Source: Trichormus sp. M33_DOE_039 (lineage in GTDB: Bacteria > Cyanobacteriota > Cyanobacteriia > Cyanobacteriales > Nostocaceae). Taken from it: a DNA stretch of 64,000 nt. Within the stretch, counting starts at the first letter, position 1. Every line of letters starts with the position of its first letter. This document shows positions 9,699 through 18,359 of this stretch, in pieces. The position numbers were made by a program, and so were the translations under genes. The notes below the pieces were generated by a model that saw nothing but the letters and a program-made list of their open reading frames with translations, was not told the origin of the DNA and did no database searches. Location: NCBI GenBank assembly GCA_015296085.1, contig DVDT01000075.1, forward strand, positions 1 to 64,000. Direction: 5' to 3'.

Positions 9699-10058
9699 AG
9701 GAGAACTTTTAAAGATAGGTTGATTACAGATATTTTGGCAGCTATGGCTGCTGGGTATGGAATAGGAGAAATTTTGTTTTTACCTATGTGTATTATGCCT
9801 CATCTATATTCTTCTCGTGTAGCTGGGTATCAGGCAAGTAAGATCACAAATCTTATTTACTAGGGGATAGGGCATTGAGCATGGGGTACGGGGTATAAGG
9901 CATCGTGAATAGAAAATAGGTTTATTTACTCAATGCCTTATTCAGCATTTATAACCCAGTATTCGCGATTTGTGGAAGGGTTATTCCCCCTAAGCAAGTG
10001 TAGATTTTTCCTCAAGGTATAAATCAACCCCTACAGCCATACCTACACCCCTAAACCC
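9699..10058. other. tig-clpP spacer with repeats
   Basis: A 360-base gap between two same-strand genes, so clpPX probably has its own promoter here. It contains a 9-bp inverted repeat GGCATTGAG/CTCAATGCC (9871-9879 and 9929-9937) and, near 10025-10066, a TGTAGGGG-type short repeat tract read on the complementary strand. No small gene is apparent. Confidence 0.4.
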
Positions 10059-11474
10059 TTACACCCCTGATTCTGCGGTAGATTCTGCGGTTTGTGCCTC
10101 AGTCTCAGGTGCAGTTGTTTCCGTCTCTTCCTCTTGGCTGGACAATGAACCTTCTGGTACGAGTTCAACTGTGGAATGTTCTAAGAGCCAATCGATAATT
10201 TTTTCGCTTAACATTTCGTTTTCTACGACAGATTGCAGTCTATCTTCATCCACATCCTCATCTGGATATTGCTCCAATAGTTCGGTGACTCTGGCTTGAA
10301 TTTCTTCGGGAGTAACTGCAATTGACTCGCGTTTAGAGACTTCTTGTAAAACCAAAGACCGCTTCAGACGTTCAATGGCTTCAGGGCGCGATCGCTCCCG
10401 TAACTGGGGAATAATATCTTGGGTAAATAACTTTTTCACATCTAGCCCTTGCTGCGACAGCTTAATCGCTGTTTGTGTCAGCATTGTGTCGATTTCCTGG
10501 TCAATCATGGTGGCTGGTAAATCGACTTCTACGTGCTTGACTAGTTCGTTTAACAGGGCTTCTTGTTTGTTAGCTTTGGTTTTATCCTCGGCCTCTTTTT
10601 GATATCGCTCGTCTAAAGATGCACGCAACGCCTCTAAGGTCTCAAAGTCACTGACTTCTTGGGCGAAGTCATCATCCAATGCAGGCAATTCTTTTTCTTT
10701 GAGTTCCTTGAGTGTGATTGTGAATAACGCTGGTTTACCAGCTAATTCTTGATTCACGTAAGGGTCTGGGAATTGTGCCGTAACTTCTCTGGTTTCTCCA
10801 GGATTCATCCCTACCATCCCAGAGACAAACCCAGGAATGAATTTATCTTCCTGCAACTCTACTTGAAAATCAGTCGCGTCACCGCCAGGAATCGGTTCTG
10901 GTTCAGCTTCGGGGTCTGCGTCTTCAGCTTTAGCAATGACTCCTTTAAAATCTACTACGGCTACATCACCAATTTGGGCTGCACGTCCTTCTACGGGAAT
11001 TAATGTGGCCATTTGCTGACGTTCTTTGTCCAGAACTTCATCTACCCGACTGGAGTCATAGTTAATTTCTTCGGCTTGGACTGTCAAACCAGTGTACTGC
11101 GTTAGGGTAATTTCTGGTTCAACATCAACCGCCGCCGCGAACACGAGAGGTTTTCCAGGTTCGTAATTAGTAATTAAGTCATCAAAGGAAGAGCGTAAAC
11201 GTGGTTGACCAATTGCGGCAATGGATTCTTGTTTTACGGCTTTCTCAATCCCATCTTGAATGAGTTCTTCCAGTGCTGCTGCTTTGATCCGAATACTGCC
11301 CAATTGCTGTAACAATATGTGCCTAGGGACTTTGCCTTTACGAAACCCAGGAATATTGACAGTTTTGGCTAAGTTTTTAATGACCTGTTCGTAAGTTTGC
11401 TGAGTGCTTTCTGGTGTAATTTCTATCTCCAGCCCAATTTGGCTGGCGGGAAGTTTTTCCTGGGTAACTTTCAT
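10059..11474 (-). CDS. tig: trigger factor
   Basis: A 471-residue ribosome-associated chaperone and peptidyl-prolyl isomerase that receives nascent chains. The ribosome-docking signature FRKGKVPRHIL lies near residue 44. An FKBP-type PPIase domain follows (GDVAVVDFKG, then FIPGFVSGMVGMNPGE) at about 165-250, and a long helical C-terminal arm. The last 25 residues are Glu/Thr/Ala-rich, as common in cyanobacteria. It heads the tig-clpP-clpX arrangement, a linkage conserved widely among bacteria and joining folding with proteolysis. Confidence 0.97.
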   Translation of the reverse strand: MKVTQEKLPASQIGLEIEITPESTQQTYEQVIKNLAKTVNIPGFRKGKVPRHILLQQLGSIRIKAAALEELIQDGIEKAVKQESIAAIGQPRLRSSFDDLITNYEPGKPLVFAAAVDVEPEITLTQYTGLTVQAEEINYDSSRVDEVLDKERQQMATLIPVEGRAAQIGDVAVVDFKGVIAKAEDADPEAEPEPIPGGDATDFQVELQEDKFIPGFVSGMVGMNPGETREVTAQFPDPYVNQELAGKPALFTITLKELKEKELPALDDDFAQEVSDFETLEALRASLDERYQKEAEDKTKANKQEALLNELVKHVEVDLPATMIDQEIDTMLTQTAIKLSQQGLDVKKLFTQDIIPQLRERSRPEAIERLKRSLVLQEVSKRESIAVTPEEIQARVTELLEQYPDEDVDEDRLQSVVENEMLSEKIIDWLLEHSTVELVPEGSLSSQEEETETTAPETEAQTAESTAESGV

Positions 11475-12091
11475 GCTTCGTCTCTAATTTTCTGGTTTTT
11501 GTGACTCCAAGTACACACAAGACGGGATTTACCGTTTTTGAGTTTGATGTCTCTTGGTTTAAAATGGGAGGTTTCTACAAGGCATATTTTCTGCCCTTGA
11601 TTGTAGATATCCAGTTTACTGCTAATGGCAAAAGACTTGACACTTTACCTCTATAACTTTACTCAATTCAGCAGAGGTAGGGGTATGGGGCGTGGGAAAT
11701 AATAGTCTATATTGTCTCCTCTCCTGCTCCCTAACACCTTACACTCCTAATCAGCACTTTCAAATTAGCAGAGTGGAAACTTTTGACTGTGGACTATAGA
11801 CTTTTGACTATAATGAATAACGATTTTCCTTTGTAGGGCAGATTTATTGTATAATAAACCCACATTATTTTAAATTTAATGGTAAACATCAGCAAAAAAC
11901 GCGCTAAACTTTAGCATCAACTTAATACTATGTGATTAAAGAAATATTCTTATACTTAATAAAAATATTGGTACTACATTAAAGAAATTAATTTTAAGTT
12001 AAGAGCGGTTATTGCTAAATTTTTTAGGAAAAATTGTCAATTTTTGTAAAGCATTAAATTACCCATCACCTCTTGGAAGGAGGAAGTTAGT
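11475..12091. other. divergent promoter region between tig and asd
   Basis: A 617-base AT-rich spacer from which tig reads leftward and asd rightward. It should hold promoters for both. TATAAT-like hexamers occur (for example 11809-11814, and in the 11845-11855 stretch), but none has a clear -35 partner, so no promoter is called. No hairpin or small gene was recognised. Confidence 0.5.
12077..12083 (+). promoter_or_regulatory. strong ribosome binding site for a TTG start of asd
   Basis: AAGGAGG, complementary to the 3' end of 16S rRNA, lies eight bases before TTG 12092. No in-frame ATG exists before residue 100, so the TTG is the start. Confidence 0.75.
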
Positions 12092-13135
12092 TTGTCAAAG
12101 TTGTATCGTTTAGCTATTTTGGGGGCAACTGGTGCTGTAGGCACAGAGTTGTTGGAACTGCTAGAAAGTCGTAATTTTCCGGTGGGAGAGCTAAAACTAT
12201 TAGCGTCTGCTAGAAGTGTGGGGCGATCGCTCCCATTTAAAGGCGAAAATATCCCAGTAGAGGCTGTCAGCGATCGCGCCTTGGAAAATGTTGATATAGT
12301 ACTGGCTAGTGCTGGTGGTTCTACATCCAAAGCTTGGGCAAAAGTCGCAGTCGAAAAAGGTGCTGTTGTCATTGACAATTCCAGTGCTTTCCGAATGCAC
12401 CCGGAAGTCCCTCTTGTAGTTCCAGAGGTCAACCCCCACGCGGCCGCTACCCACCAAGGGATTATCGCTAACCCCAACTGCACTACAATTTTGATGACTT
12501 TGGCAGTCTGGCCTTTACATCAAGTTCAACCAGTGCAGCGCATTGTCGCCGCCACCTATCAATCAGCCAGTGGTGCAGGTGCCAAAGCAATGGAGGAAGT
12601 TAAAATTCAAAGTAGTGCCATCCTCCAAGGAGAATCACCAGTAGCGGAAGTATTACCCTACCCATTAGCATTTAACTTATTTCCTCACAATTCCCCAATG
12701 ACCGATTCAGGTTATTGTGAAGAAGAAATGAAAATGGTCAACGAAACCCGCAAAATCTTCGGCACACAAGAAATTAGAATTACCGCAACTTGTGTTAGAG
12801 TCCCGGTACTGCGGGCGCACTCCGAAGCCATTAATTTGGAGTTTGCTGAACCATTCTCTCCAGAATCAGCCAAGGAAATTTTAAGTCAAGCTCCGGGAGT
12901 AAAATTAGTAGAAGACTGGGGGAAAAATTACTTCCCCATGCCTATAGAAGCCAGCGGTCGAGATGAAGTTTTAGTCGGTAGAATTCGCCAAGATATTTCT
13001 CATCCCTATGGCTTGGAACTATGGTTGTGTGGCGACCAAATTCGCAAAGGTGCAGCATTAAATGCAGTTCAAATTGCCGAGTTGTTGGTAGAGAAAAATC
13101 TGCTCCAACCAACAAAGGTATACGCTTCTTCGTAG
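12092..13135 (+). CDS. asd: aspartate-semialdehyde dehydrogenase
   Basis: A 347-residue enzyme that reduces aspartyl phosphate to aspartate semialdehyde with NADPH, the branch point to lysine/diaminopimelate, threonine and methionine. The NADP-binding loop GATGAVG is at 11-17, the catalytic Cys130 in NPNCTT, and the substrate-binding segment SGAGAKAMEE follows at about 160-170. The later RVPVLRAHSEA motif contains the catalytic His. It starts at TTG with an excellent AAGGAGG. dapA, the next enzyme of the lysine/peptidoglycan branch, follows 159 bases downstream. Confidence 0.97.
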   Translation: MSKLYRLAILGATGAVGTELLELLESRNFPVGELKLLASARSVGRSLPFKGENIPVEAVSDRALENVDIVLASAGGSTSKAWAKVAVEKGAVVIDNSSAFRMHPEVPLVVPEVNPHAAATHQGIIANPNCTTILMTLAVWPLHQVQPVQRIVAATYQSASGAGAKAMEEVKIQSSAILQGESPVAEVLPYPLAFNLFPHNSPMTDSGYCEEEMKMVNETRKIFGTQEIRITATCVRVPVLRAHSEAINLEFAEPFSPESAKEILSQAPGVKLVEDWGKNYFPMPIEASGRDEVLVGRIRQDISHPYGLELWLCGDQIRKGAALNAVQIAELLVEKNLLQPTKVYASS

Positions 13136-13294
13136 GAAGTATTGAGTAGGGAGTGGGGATAGGGGCAGTAAATAGAAAATTCCATGCCCAATTCCCCATA
13201 CCAAGACCCAACTTGTAAGGCAGTGGGAAATAAGTTATTACAATAAAAACCACCAAGACATAAACACGACAAGGTAGTTAGGAGTAAAAAAAGG

Positions 13295-14179
13295 GTGGGC
13301 GATTTTGGCAGAGTTTTAACCGCTATGATTACGCCGTTTAAAGCAGACGGTAGTGTCGATTATGATGTCGCAGCAAAACTAGCAGTACATCTAGCTGATA
13401 ACGGTACAGATACATTGGTAGTGTGTGGGACGACTGGAGAATCTCCTACTCTCAGTTGGGACGAAGAATATCAGTTGTTTGTTGAAGTTTTGCAAGCTGT
13501 AGCAGGCAAAGCTAAAGTAATAGCAGGCTGTGGCTCTAATTCCACCAAAGAAGCGATCGCAGCGACACAAAAAGCAGCTAAAATAGGTGTACATGGTACT
13601 TTACAGGTCGTACCCTACTACAACAAACCCCCACAGGCTGGACTGTACCAGCATTTTCAAGCAATAGCACAAGCCTGTCCCGACTTACCGATATTGTTGT
13701 ACAACATCCCCGGACGGACTGGTCAAAATCTCTCTCCAGAGACAGTTGTACAATTAGCTGCAATTGAGAATATAGTTGGCATAAAAGAAGCTAGTGGCAA
13801 TCTTGATCAAGCCAGTGAAATTCGCAGGTTGACACCACAAGAGTTTCAGATTTACGCTGGAGATGATTCGTTAACCCTGCCCTTGTTAGCGATCGGGGCA
13901 AAGGGTGTAGTGAGCGTGGCTTCTCATCTTGTAGGTAATCAGCTACAGCAGATGATTCAAGCTTTTAATGCAGGACAAGTTGCACTGGCTAGTGAAATTC
14001 ACCTCCGATTTTTCCCACTGTTTAAAGCATTATTTCTCTCTACAAATCCTATTCCTATTAAACAAGCACTAAAACTTCAAGGTTGGGAGGTTGGTTCGAC
14101 TCGTCTGCCATTATGTGAAGCTGACCAAGATGTTAGTGAAAAGTTAGCAGGAGTCATGAAAAAACTCGATTTAATTTAA
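13295..14179 (+). CDS. dapA: 4-hydroxy-tetrahydrodipicolinate synthase
   Basis: A 294-residue TIM-barrel aldolase that condenses pyruvate with aspartate semialdehyde in diaminopimelate and lysine synthesis. GTTGESPTL at 45-53 binds pyruvate, Tyr136 (LLYNIPGR) relays protons and Lys164 (GIKEASGN) forms the Schiff base. It starts at GTG 13295 with AGGAG about ten bases upstream. It uses the product of asd immediately upstream, and the pair probably shares a transcript. Confidence 0.97.
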   Translation: MGDFGRVLTAMITPFKADGSVDYDVAAKLAVHLADNGTDTLVVCGTTGESPTLSWDEEYQLFVEVLQAVAGKAKVIAGCGSNSTKEAIAATQKAAKIGVHGTLQVVPYYNKPPQAGLYQHFQAIAQACPDLPILLYNIPGRTGQNLSPETVVQLAAIENIVGIKEASGNLDQASEIRRLTPQEFQIYAGDDSLTLPLLAIGAKGVVSVASHLVGNQLQQMIQAFNAGQVALASEIHLRFFPLFKALFLSTNPIPIKQALKLQGWEVGSTRLPLCEADQDVSEKLAGVMKKLDLI

Positions 14180-14453
14180 TCATAATTACCGTTATTGTAG
14201 TCTTTGTTAATTGCTACTATTTGTTAATTAAGTCGGCATAATTTTGATTAATCTTGATGAGAACACCTTTGAGAAAACTAGATAGATATACAGTGAAATA
14301 TTCAATGTAAAGTCCTTTTTATTGACTCAACAAATTACAAATTTAAGTAAAATTTGGCGGCTGAACTACAGCAGGCTAATCTTGTCATTCATACAAGACT
14401 AATAAGTTTGAATTTATTAAACCTAAAACCACAAACAACAACATCAGGAGAAA

Positions 14454-16223
14454 ATGGCTAAAAACGAAGCAACCTCCGCCCTCAAAATTATTCCTTTGGG
14501 TGGTTTACATGAAATTGGTAAGAATACCTGTGTTTTTGAATACGATGATGAAATCATCTTGTTAGATGCAGGATTGGCTTTCCCTACAGAGGCGATGCAC
14601 GGAGTAAATATCGTCCTTCCAGATATGACTTATCTGCGGGAAAATCGCCACAAAATTAAAGGCATGATTGTTACCCACGGTCATGAAGACCACATCGGCG
14701 GGATTGCTTTCCACTTGAAGCAATTTGACATTCCGGTGATTTACGGGCCAAGACTAGCTATGGCCATGTTAGAAGGGAAGTTGGAAGAAGCAGGAGTACG
14801 CGATCGCACCGAATTAAGAAAAGTCCTCCCCCGTGATGTGGTACGAATTGGCAAACACTTCTTTGTCGAGTACATCCGTAACACTCACTCGATTGCTGAC
14901 AGTTTCACCGTCGCTATTCATACACCTTTGGGTGTCGTCATTCATACCGGCGATTTTAAAATTGACCACACCCCCGTCGATGGCGAGAGATTTGACCTGC
15001 AACGCCTCGCAGAACACGGCGAAAAAGGCGTACTGTGTCTGTTGAGCGATTCAACTAACTCCGAAGTACCTGGATTTACTCCCTCAGAATCAGCCGTTTT
15101 TCCGAACCTAGATCGAGTATTTGGTCAAGCAACTGGGCGATTATTTGTTACTACCTTCGCTTCCAGCGTGCATCGCATTAACATGATTTTGCAATTGGCT
15201 AAAAAGCATCATCGTGTGGTGACGGTTGTGGGGCGTTCCATGCTGAATTTAATTGCCCATGCTCGTAATCTGGGTTATATCAAGTGTGAAGATAATTTGT
15301 TTCAACCTTTGCATACAGTTCGCGGTATGCCTGATGAAAATGTCCTGATTCTCACTACAGGTTCTCAAGGTGAGACAATGGCAGCTATGACCCGCATTGC
15401 TAACCAAGAACACCCCCACATTAAAATTCGTGAGGGAGACACAGTTGTTTTCTCCGCCAACCCTATTCCCGGCAATACTATTGCTGTCGTCAACACCATC
15501 GATAAGTTGATGATTCAAGGGGCAAAAGTAGTCTATGGACGGGAGCAAGGGATTCACGTTTCTGGTCATGGCTGTCAAGAAGAACAAAAGCTGATGATTG
15601 CCTTAACCCGTCCCAAATTTTTTGTTCCAGTCCACGGGGAACATCGCATGTTGGTGAAACACGCCGAAACAGCGCGGAAGATGGGTGTGCCAGCAGAGAA
15701 TATGGTAATTATTCAGAATGGGGACGTGATTGAACTGACGGAAGAATCCATTCGGGTGGCGGGGAAAGTGCCATCTGGAATCGAACTGGTAGATACTACA
15801 AGTTCTGGGATGGTCAGTGCCAAAGTTCTACAAGAACGGCAACGCATGGCAGAGGAAGGCATTGTTACTATTGCCGCAGCGATTGATTGGCAGGGTAAGC
15901 TCATGGCCAAGCCGGAAATTCACCTGCGGGGTGTTGTTACCAGTGTAGAGCGATCGCTCGTACAAAAATGGGTGCAACAGCGCATCGAAGAAATACTCAG
16001 CGTTCGGTGGTCGGAGTTTGCGACTGGAACAACCGAGCAACCGCAAGTAGATTGGGGTGGATTACATGGGATGTTGGAGCGGGAATTGCACCGTTCTATT
16101 AAGCGGGAATTGCAATGTCAACCTTCGGTGACTTTGTTGATGCAGACTCCAGATGAAGCCCCTGTGAAAGTGGCTGATGGTAGAAGGCGGCGGACTCGGA
16201 CGGCTGCTCAGGTGGCTTCCTAA
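14454..16223 (+). CDS. rnj: ribonuclease J
   Basis: A 589-residue metallo-beta-lactamase/beta-CASP ribonuclease involved in rRNA maturation and mRNA decay. The metal-binding HGHEDH is at 75-80, later ligands appear in NTHSIAD and HTGDFKID, and the beta-CASP part carries TGSQGE and SGHGCQEE. A C-terminal oligomerisation domain follows, ending in a basic RRRRTR tail. The length matches bacterial RNase J. A 274-base gap after dapA suggests its own promoter; asd-dapA-rnj synteny is familiar in cyanobacteria. A terminator-like hairpin follows. Confidence 0.95.
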   Translation: MAKNEATSALKIIPLGGLHEIGKNTCVFEYDDEIILLDAGLAFPTEAMHGVNIVLPDMTYLRENRHKIKGMIVTHGHEDHIGGIAFHLKQFDIPVIYGPRLAMAMLEGKLEEAGVRDRTELRKVLPRDVVRIGKHFFVEYIRNTHSIADSFTVAIHTPLGVVIHTGDFKIDHTPVDGERFDLQRLAEHGEKGVLCLLSDSTNSEVPGFTPSESAVFPNLDRVFGQATGRLFVTTFASSVHRINMILQLAKKHHRVVTVVGRSMLNLIAHARNLGYIKCEDNLFQPLHTVRGMPDENVLILTTGSQGETMAAMTRIANQEHPHIKIREGDTVVFSANPIPGNTIAVVNTIDKLMIQGAKVVYGREQGIHVSGHGCQEEQKLMIALTRPKFFVPVHGEHRMLVKHAETARKMGVPAENMVIIQNGDVIELTEESIRVAGKVPSGIELVDTTSSGMVSAKVLQERQRMAEEGIVTIAAAIDWQGKLMAKPEIHLRGVVTSVERSLVQKWVQQRIEEILSVRWSEFATGTTEQPQVDWGGLHGMLERELHRSIKRELQCQPSVTLLMQTPDEAPVKVADGRRRRTRTAAQVAS

Positions 16224-16247
16224 GAATTAGCTCACGCATACGAGTAG

Positions 16248-16306
16248 GCGCAAAGACGCAAAGGCTAGATGAGGGTCTTTGCGCTTTGTACTGAGGAATT
16301 TTTTTA
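16248..16306 (+). terminator. rho-independent-like terminator after rnj
   Basis: A 10-bp perfect stem, GCGCAAAGAC (16248-16257) with GTCTTTGCGC (16275-16284), and a 17-base loop. It is followed about 15 bases later by a run of seven T. The position just after the rnj stop fits a terminator; the T run is further from the stem than usual. Confidence 0.6.
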
Positions 16307-16323
16307 TGGGAGGCGATGTCTAT

Positions 16324-17520
16324 TTAGTGAACCCAAAAATAAGTGATAGTTACAGTTAATAAAGTTAGTGGTACACCAAAGCGGAGATGTTCCCAGAAGG
16401 TGAGTTTATATCCTAAGTCCGCAGCCGCTTCTACAGTAATTAAATTCGCAACTGCACCAAATAAAGTGAGGTTGCCGGCTAAAGTTGAACCGGCAGCTAG
16501 CAATAGCCAAGATTTAGTATCACCCTGAGGAATTAATGGTTGTAATAGTAGTACAGCCGGGACATTGGAAATTAAGTTCGATAACACAACAGTTAAACCT
16601 AATAAACTCGCCGCAGAATTAACTGTATGAGTAAATGGTTGTAGTAAGTTTAGTTTTTGTGTGGCTTTAGTTAAGATAAACAGCCCAGAAAACATTACTA
16701 ATAAGTTCCAATCTACTTTTTTTAAAATTCTTTGTGGTTTAATCCTTCTAGTAATTAATAATAAGCTAGCAGCCACTAAAGCTGATTCTGCTAAGGGTAA
16801 ACCTACTGCAAAAGCGATCAGTAAACAGGTGGTAATGATTAATGTTTTCTTAAATAGGGGTTTAAATATTCTTTGGTTAGTAGGAAGTGCAACCGGGCAA
16901 GGTTTGATTGAGCGCACATCTGGATAAAGTAACCATAGTAATCCCAGTTGGATAAATAAGCCGACAATCGCTACCGGAGCTAATGCTTGTAGAAAATCTA
17001 GATAGCCAATCCCAGAAAATGAGCCAATTAGGATATTTTGCGGATTACCGCTTAAAGTTGCTACAGAGCCAATGTTAGTTGCACCGGCGATCGCCAATAA
17101 ATAGGGAATGGGATTTAAACTTAAGGCTTGCGCCAAACTCAAAGTCAAAGGCGTGAACACCAAGGCCAATGTGTCATTCAAGAAAAAAGCGGAAAGAATC
17201 CCGCTGCCAAAGGTTAAGGCTATCAATAAACCAAAGGGACTGCGAGTCAACCTGAGTAGGGCGGATAAGGCTTGCTCGAAAAACCCCGCATAGGAAAGGT
17301 TGGCGTTGACTAGCATCATGCTTAACAAAAACACAATGGTGTTAGCATCAATTGCTTGCCAAGCTTCTTGGAGATTCAGGACACCCAAAGCCAACAAAAA
17401 TGCCGAACCTACTAAAGCGATGGTGGCACGGTTCATTCGTAAGCCGGGAAGATAACCCAGTGCTAACCCTAGGTAGGTTATACCCAATACGCTATAAACT
17501 CCAAATTGGATGATTTTCAC
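16324..17520 (-). CDS. SLC13/ArsB-like anion or ion permease
   Basis: A 398-residue polytopic membrane protein with roughly ten to eleven hydrophobic helices. Two related halves each carry a reentrant-type motif: GATNIGSVATLSGNPQN near 165-181 and the later AAGSTLAGNLTLFGAVAN. These are hallmarks of the ion transporter superfamily that includes SLC13 (DASS), ArsB and NhaD. Sulfate, dicarboxylate, arsenite or Na+/H+ exchange are all possible; the sequence alone does not decide. No arsenic genes lie nearby. Confidence 0.8.
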   Translation of the reverse strand: MKIIQFGVYSVLGITYLGLALGYLPGLRMNRATIALVGSAFLLALGVLNLQEAWQAIDANTIVFLLSMMLVNANLSYAGFFEQALSALLRLTRSPFGLLIALTFGSGILSAFFLNDTLALVFTPLTLSLAQALSLNPIPYLLAIAGATNIGSVATLSGNPQNILIGSFSGIGYLDFLQALAPVAIVGLFIQLGLLWLLYPDVRSIKPCPVALPTNQRIFKPLFKKTLIITTCLLIAFAVGLPLAESALVAASLLLITRRIKPQRILKKVDWNLLVMFSGLFILTKATQKLNLLQPFTHTVNSAASLLGLTVVLSNLISNVPAVLLLQPLIPQGDTKSWLLLAAGSTLAGNLTLFGAVANLITVEAAADLGYKLTFWEHLRFGVPLTLLTVTITYFWVH

Positions 17521-17891
17521 TGTCTGGATGAAGCTTTTACGTTGATTGTTAACTCAAGATAGAACAATGTACGCCTATCTCCAATATGCTCAATTGGGAA
17601 AAATTTTTATATCAAGTTTTGTAACGATTAACATAAAATCCACCCACTGGCGGATGTCTTTATTAGAATTTAAACTGTGTCAAGTTATCAACAAGATTGT
17701 ATAGCCACACTACCAATTCTGGAAAAATTGCGATTAACTTGACGTAGTAATAAGTTGTTTCCTGATCTCAGTGGCTAGTCACGAACTTCATTATATCTCA
17801 GTCAGGACAGGGTTTTTCCCGATTAGGTAATTTTCAAGCTGTATATATTCACCGGAAGGGTGAATACCCTCATTTACACAGAGGCACAACC
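17521..17891. other. divergent spacer, no gene seen
   Basis: A 371-base AT-rich region between two divergently transcribed genes. A short inverted repeat CCAATATG...CAATTGG occurs near 17580-17598, and TTCACCGG/GGGTGAA near 17849-17864 could form a small hairpin upstream of the nitrogenase-domain gene. No clear promoter could be assigned. Confidence 0.4.
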
Positions 17892-18269
17892 ATGAAGGTA
17901 TTTGATAATACCACAAAAAAGATTTTTCTGGCAAGTTGGGTTTGGGTTAATCAACAAGAAGTAATTAAACATGATCCCCAGCCATTGCCAAGCTCTAATT
18001 CTCCAGGTAGATGGGATCTTCTCCAACCTCTACGCCGATGGTTAGATAGCATTGAAGTATGCGATCGCCAATTTGCTCACCGCCTGTGTCAGTTGATCCC
18101 CGCCCAATGCCCCTTTGAACGCGATATTAATTTGTTTGGCAAAACTCTGTTGCACATTCCGCCATTATGCAAACTCAATCCCCTATATGAAGAAGTGGTG
18201 AGTTTACGTTTTCGGGCCATGTGCTACCTAGCCGATGAGTGCGGCGAGGATGTATCGCAATATTGTTAG
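17892..18269 (+). CDS. Mo-dependent nitrogenase C-terminal domain protein
   Basis: A 125-residue protein. Residues 45-125 match the small cyanobacterial domain called Mo-dependent nitrogenase C-terminal: RRWLDSIEVCDRQFAHRLC, then IPAQCPFERDI, IPPLCKLNPLYEE and LADECGED. It has several conserved Cys. The domain is widespread in cyanobacteria, including non-fixers, and its function is unknown, so the name does not prove a role in nitrogen fixation. The N-terminal 40 residues are variable and polar. A strong hairpin follows. Confidence 0.85.
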   Translation: MKVFDNTTKKIFLASWVWVNQQEVIKHDPQPLPSSNSPGRWDLLQPLRRWLDSIEVCDRQFAHRLCQLIPAQCPFERDINLFGKTLLHIPPLCKLNPLYEEVVSLRFRAMCYLADECGEDVSQYC

Positions 18270-18295
18270 TCAATGTTTGAAAACTAATTCATCAA

Positions 18296-18338
18296 CAGTC
18301 AGATACCCGACTTCTCAAAGAAGTCGGGTATCTGACTG
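18296..18338. terminator. bidirectional terminator, perfect 20-bp stem
   Basis: A perfect 20-bp inverted repeat, 18296-18315 and 18319-18338, with a three-base CAA loop; the core is CCCGACTTCT/AGAAGTCGGG. It sits between the convergent nitrogenase-domain and orthocaspase genes, so it can serve both. The same core reappears in the hairpin at 62738-62770. Confidence 0.8.
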
Positions 18339-18359
18339 TTTGTCCACAATCTTTGATGA

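Noticed and set aside
12037-12483. 148-residue minus-strand frame antisense to asd
   Set aside because: It lies fully opposite the well-supported asd coding sequence and its translation is Ser/Thr/Ala-rich without any motif; it is a shadow of asd codon use.
15249-15587. 112-residue minus-strand frame antisense to rnj
   Set aside because: It is opposite the conserved beta-CASP region of ribonuclease J, with no ribosome binding site or family.
17892-18269. Evidence for a nitrogen-fixation island
   Set aside because: Only the domain name points to nitrogenase; no nif, fix or fdx gene is near, and the domain occurs in non-fixing cyanobacteria.
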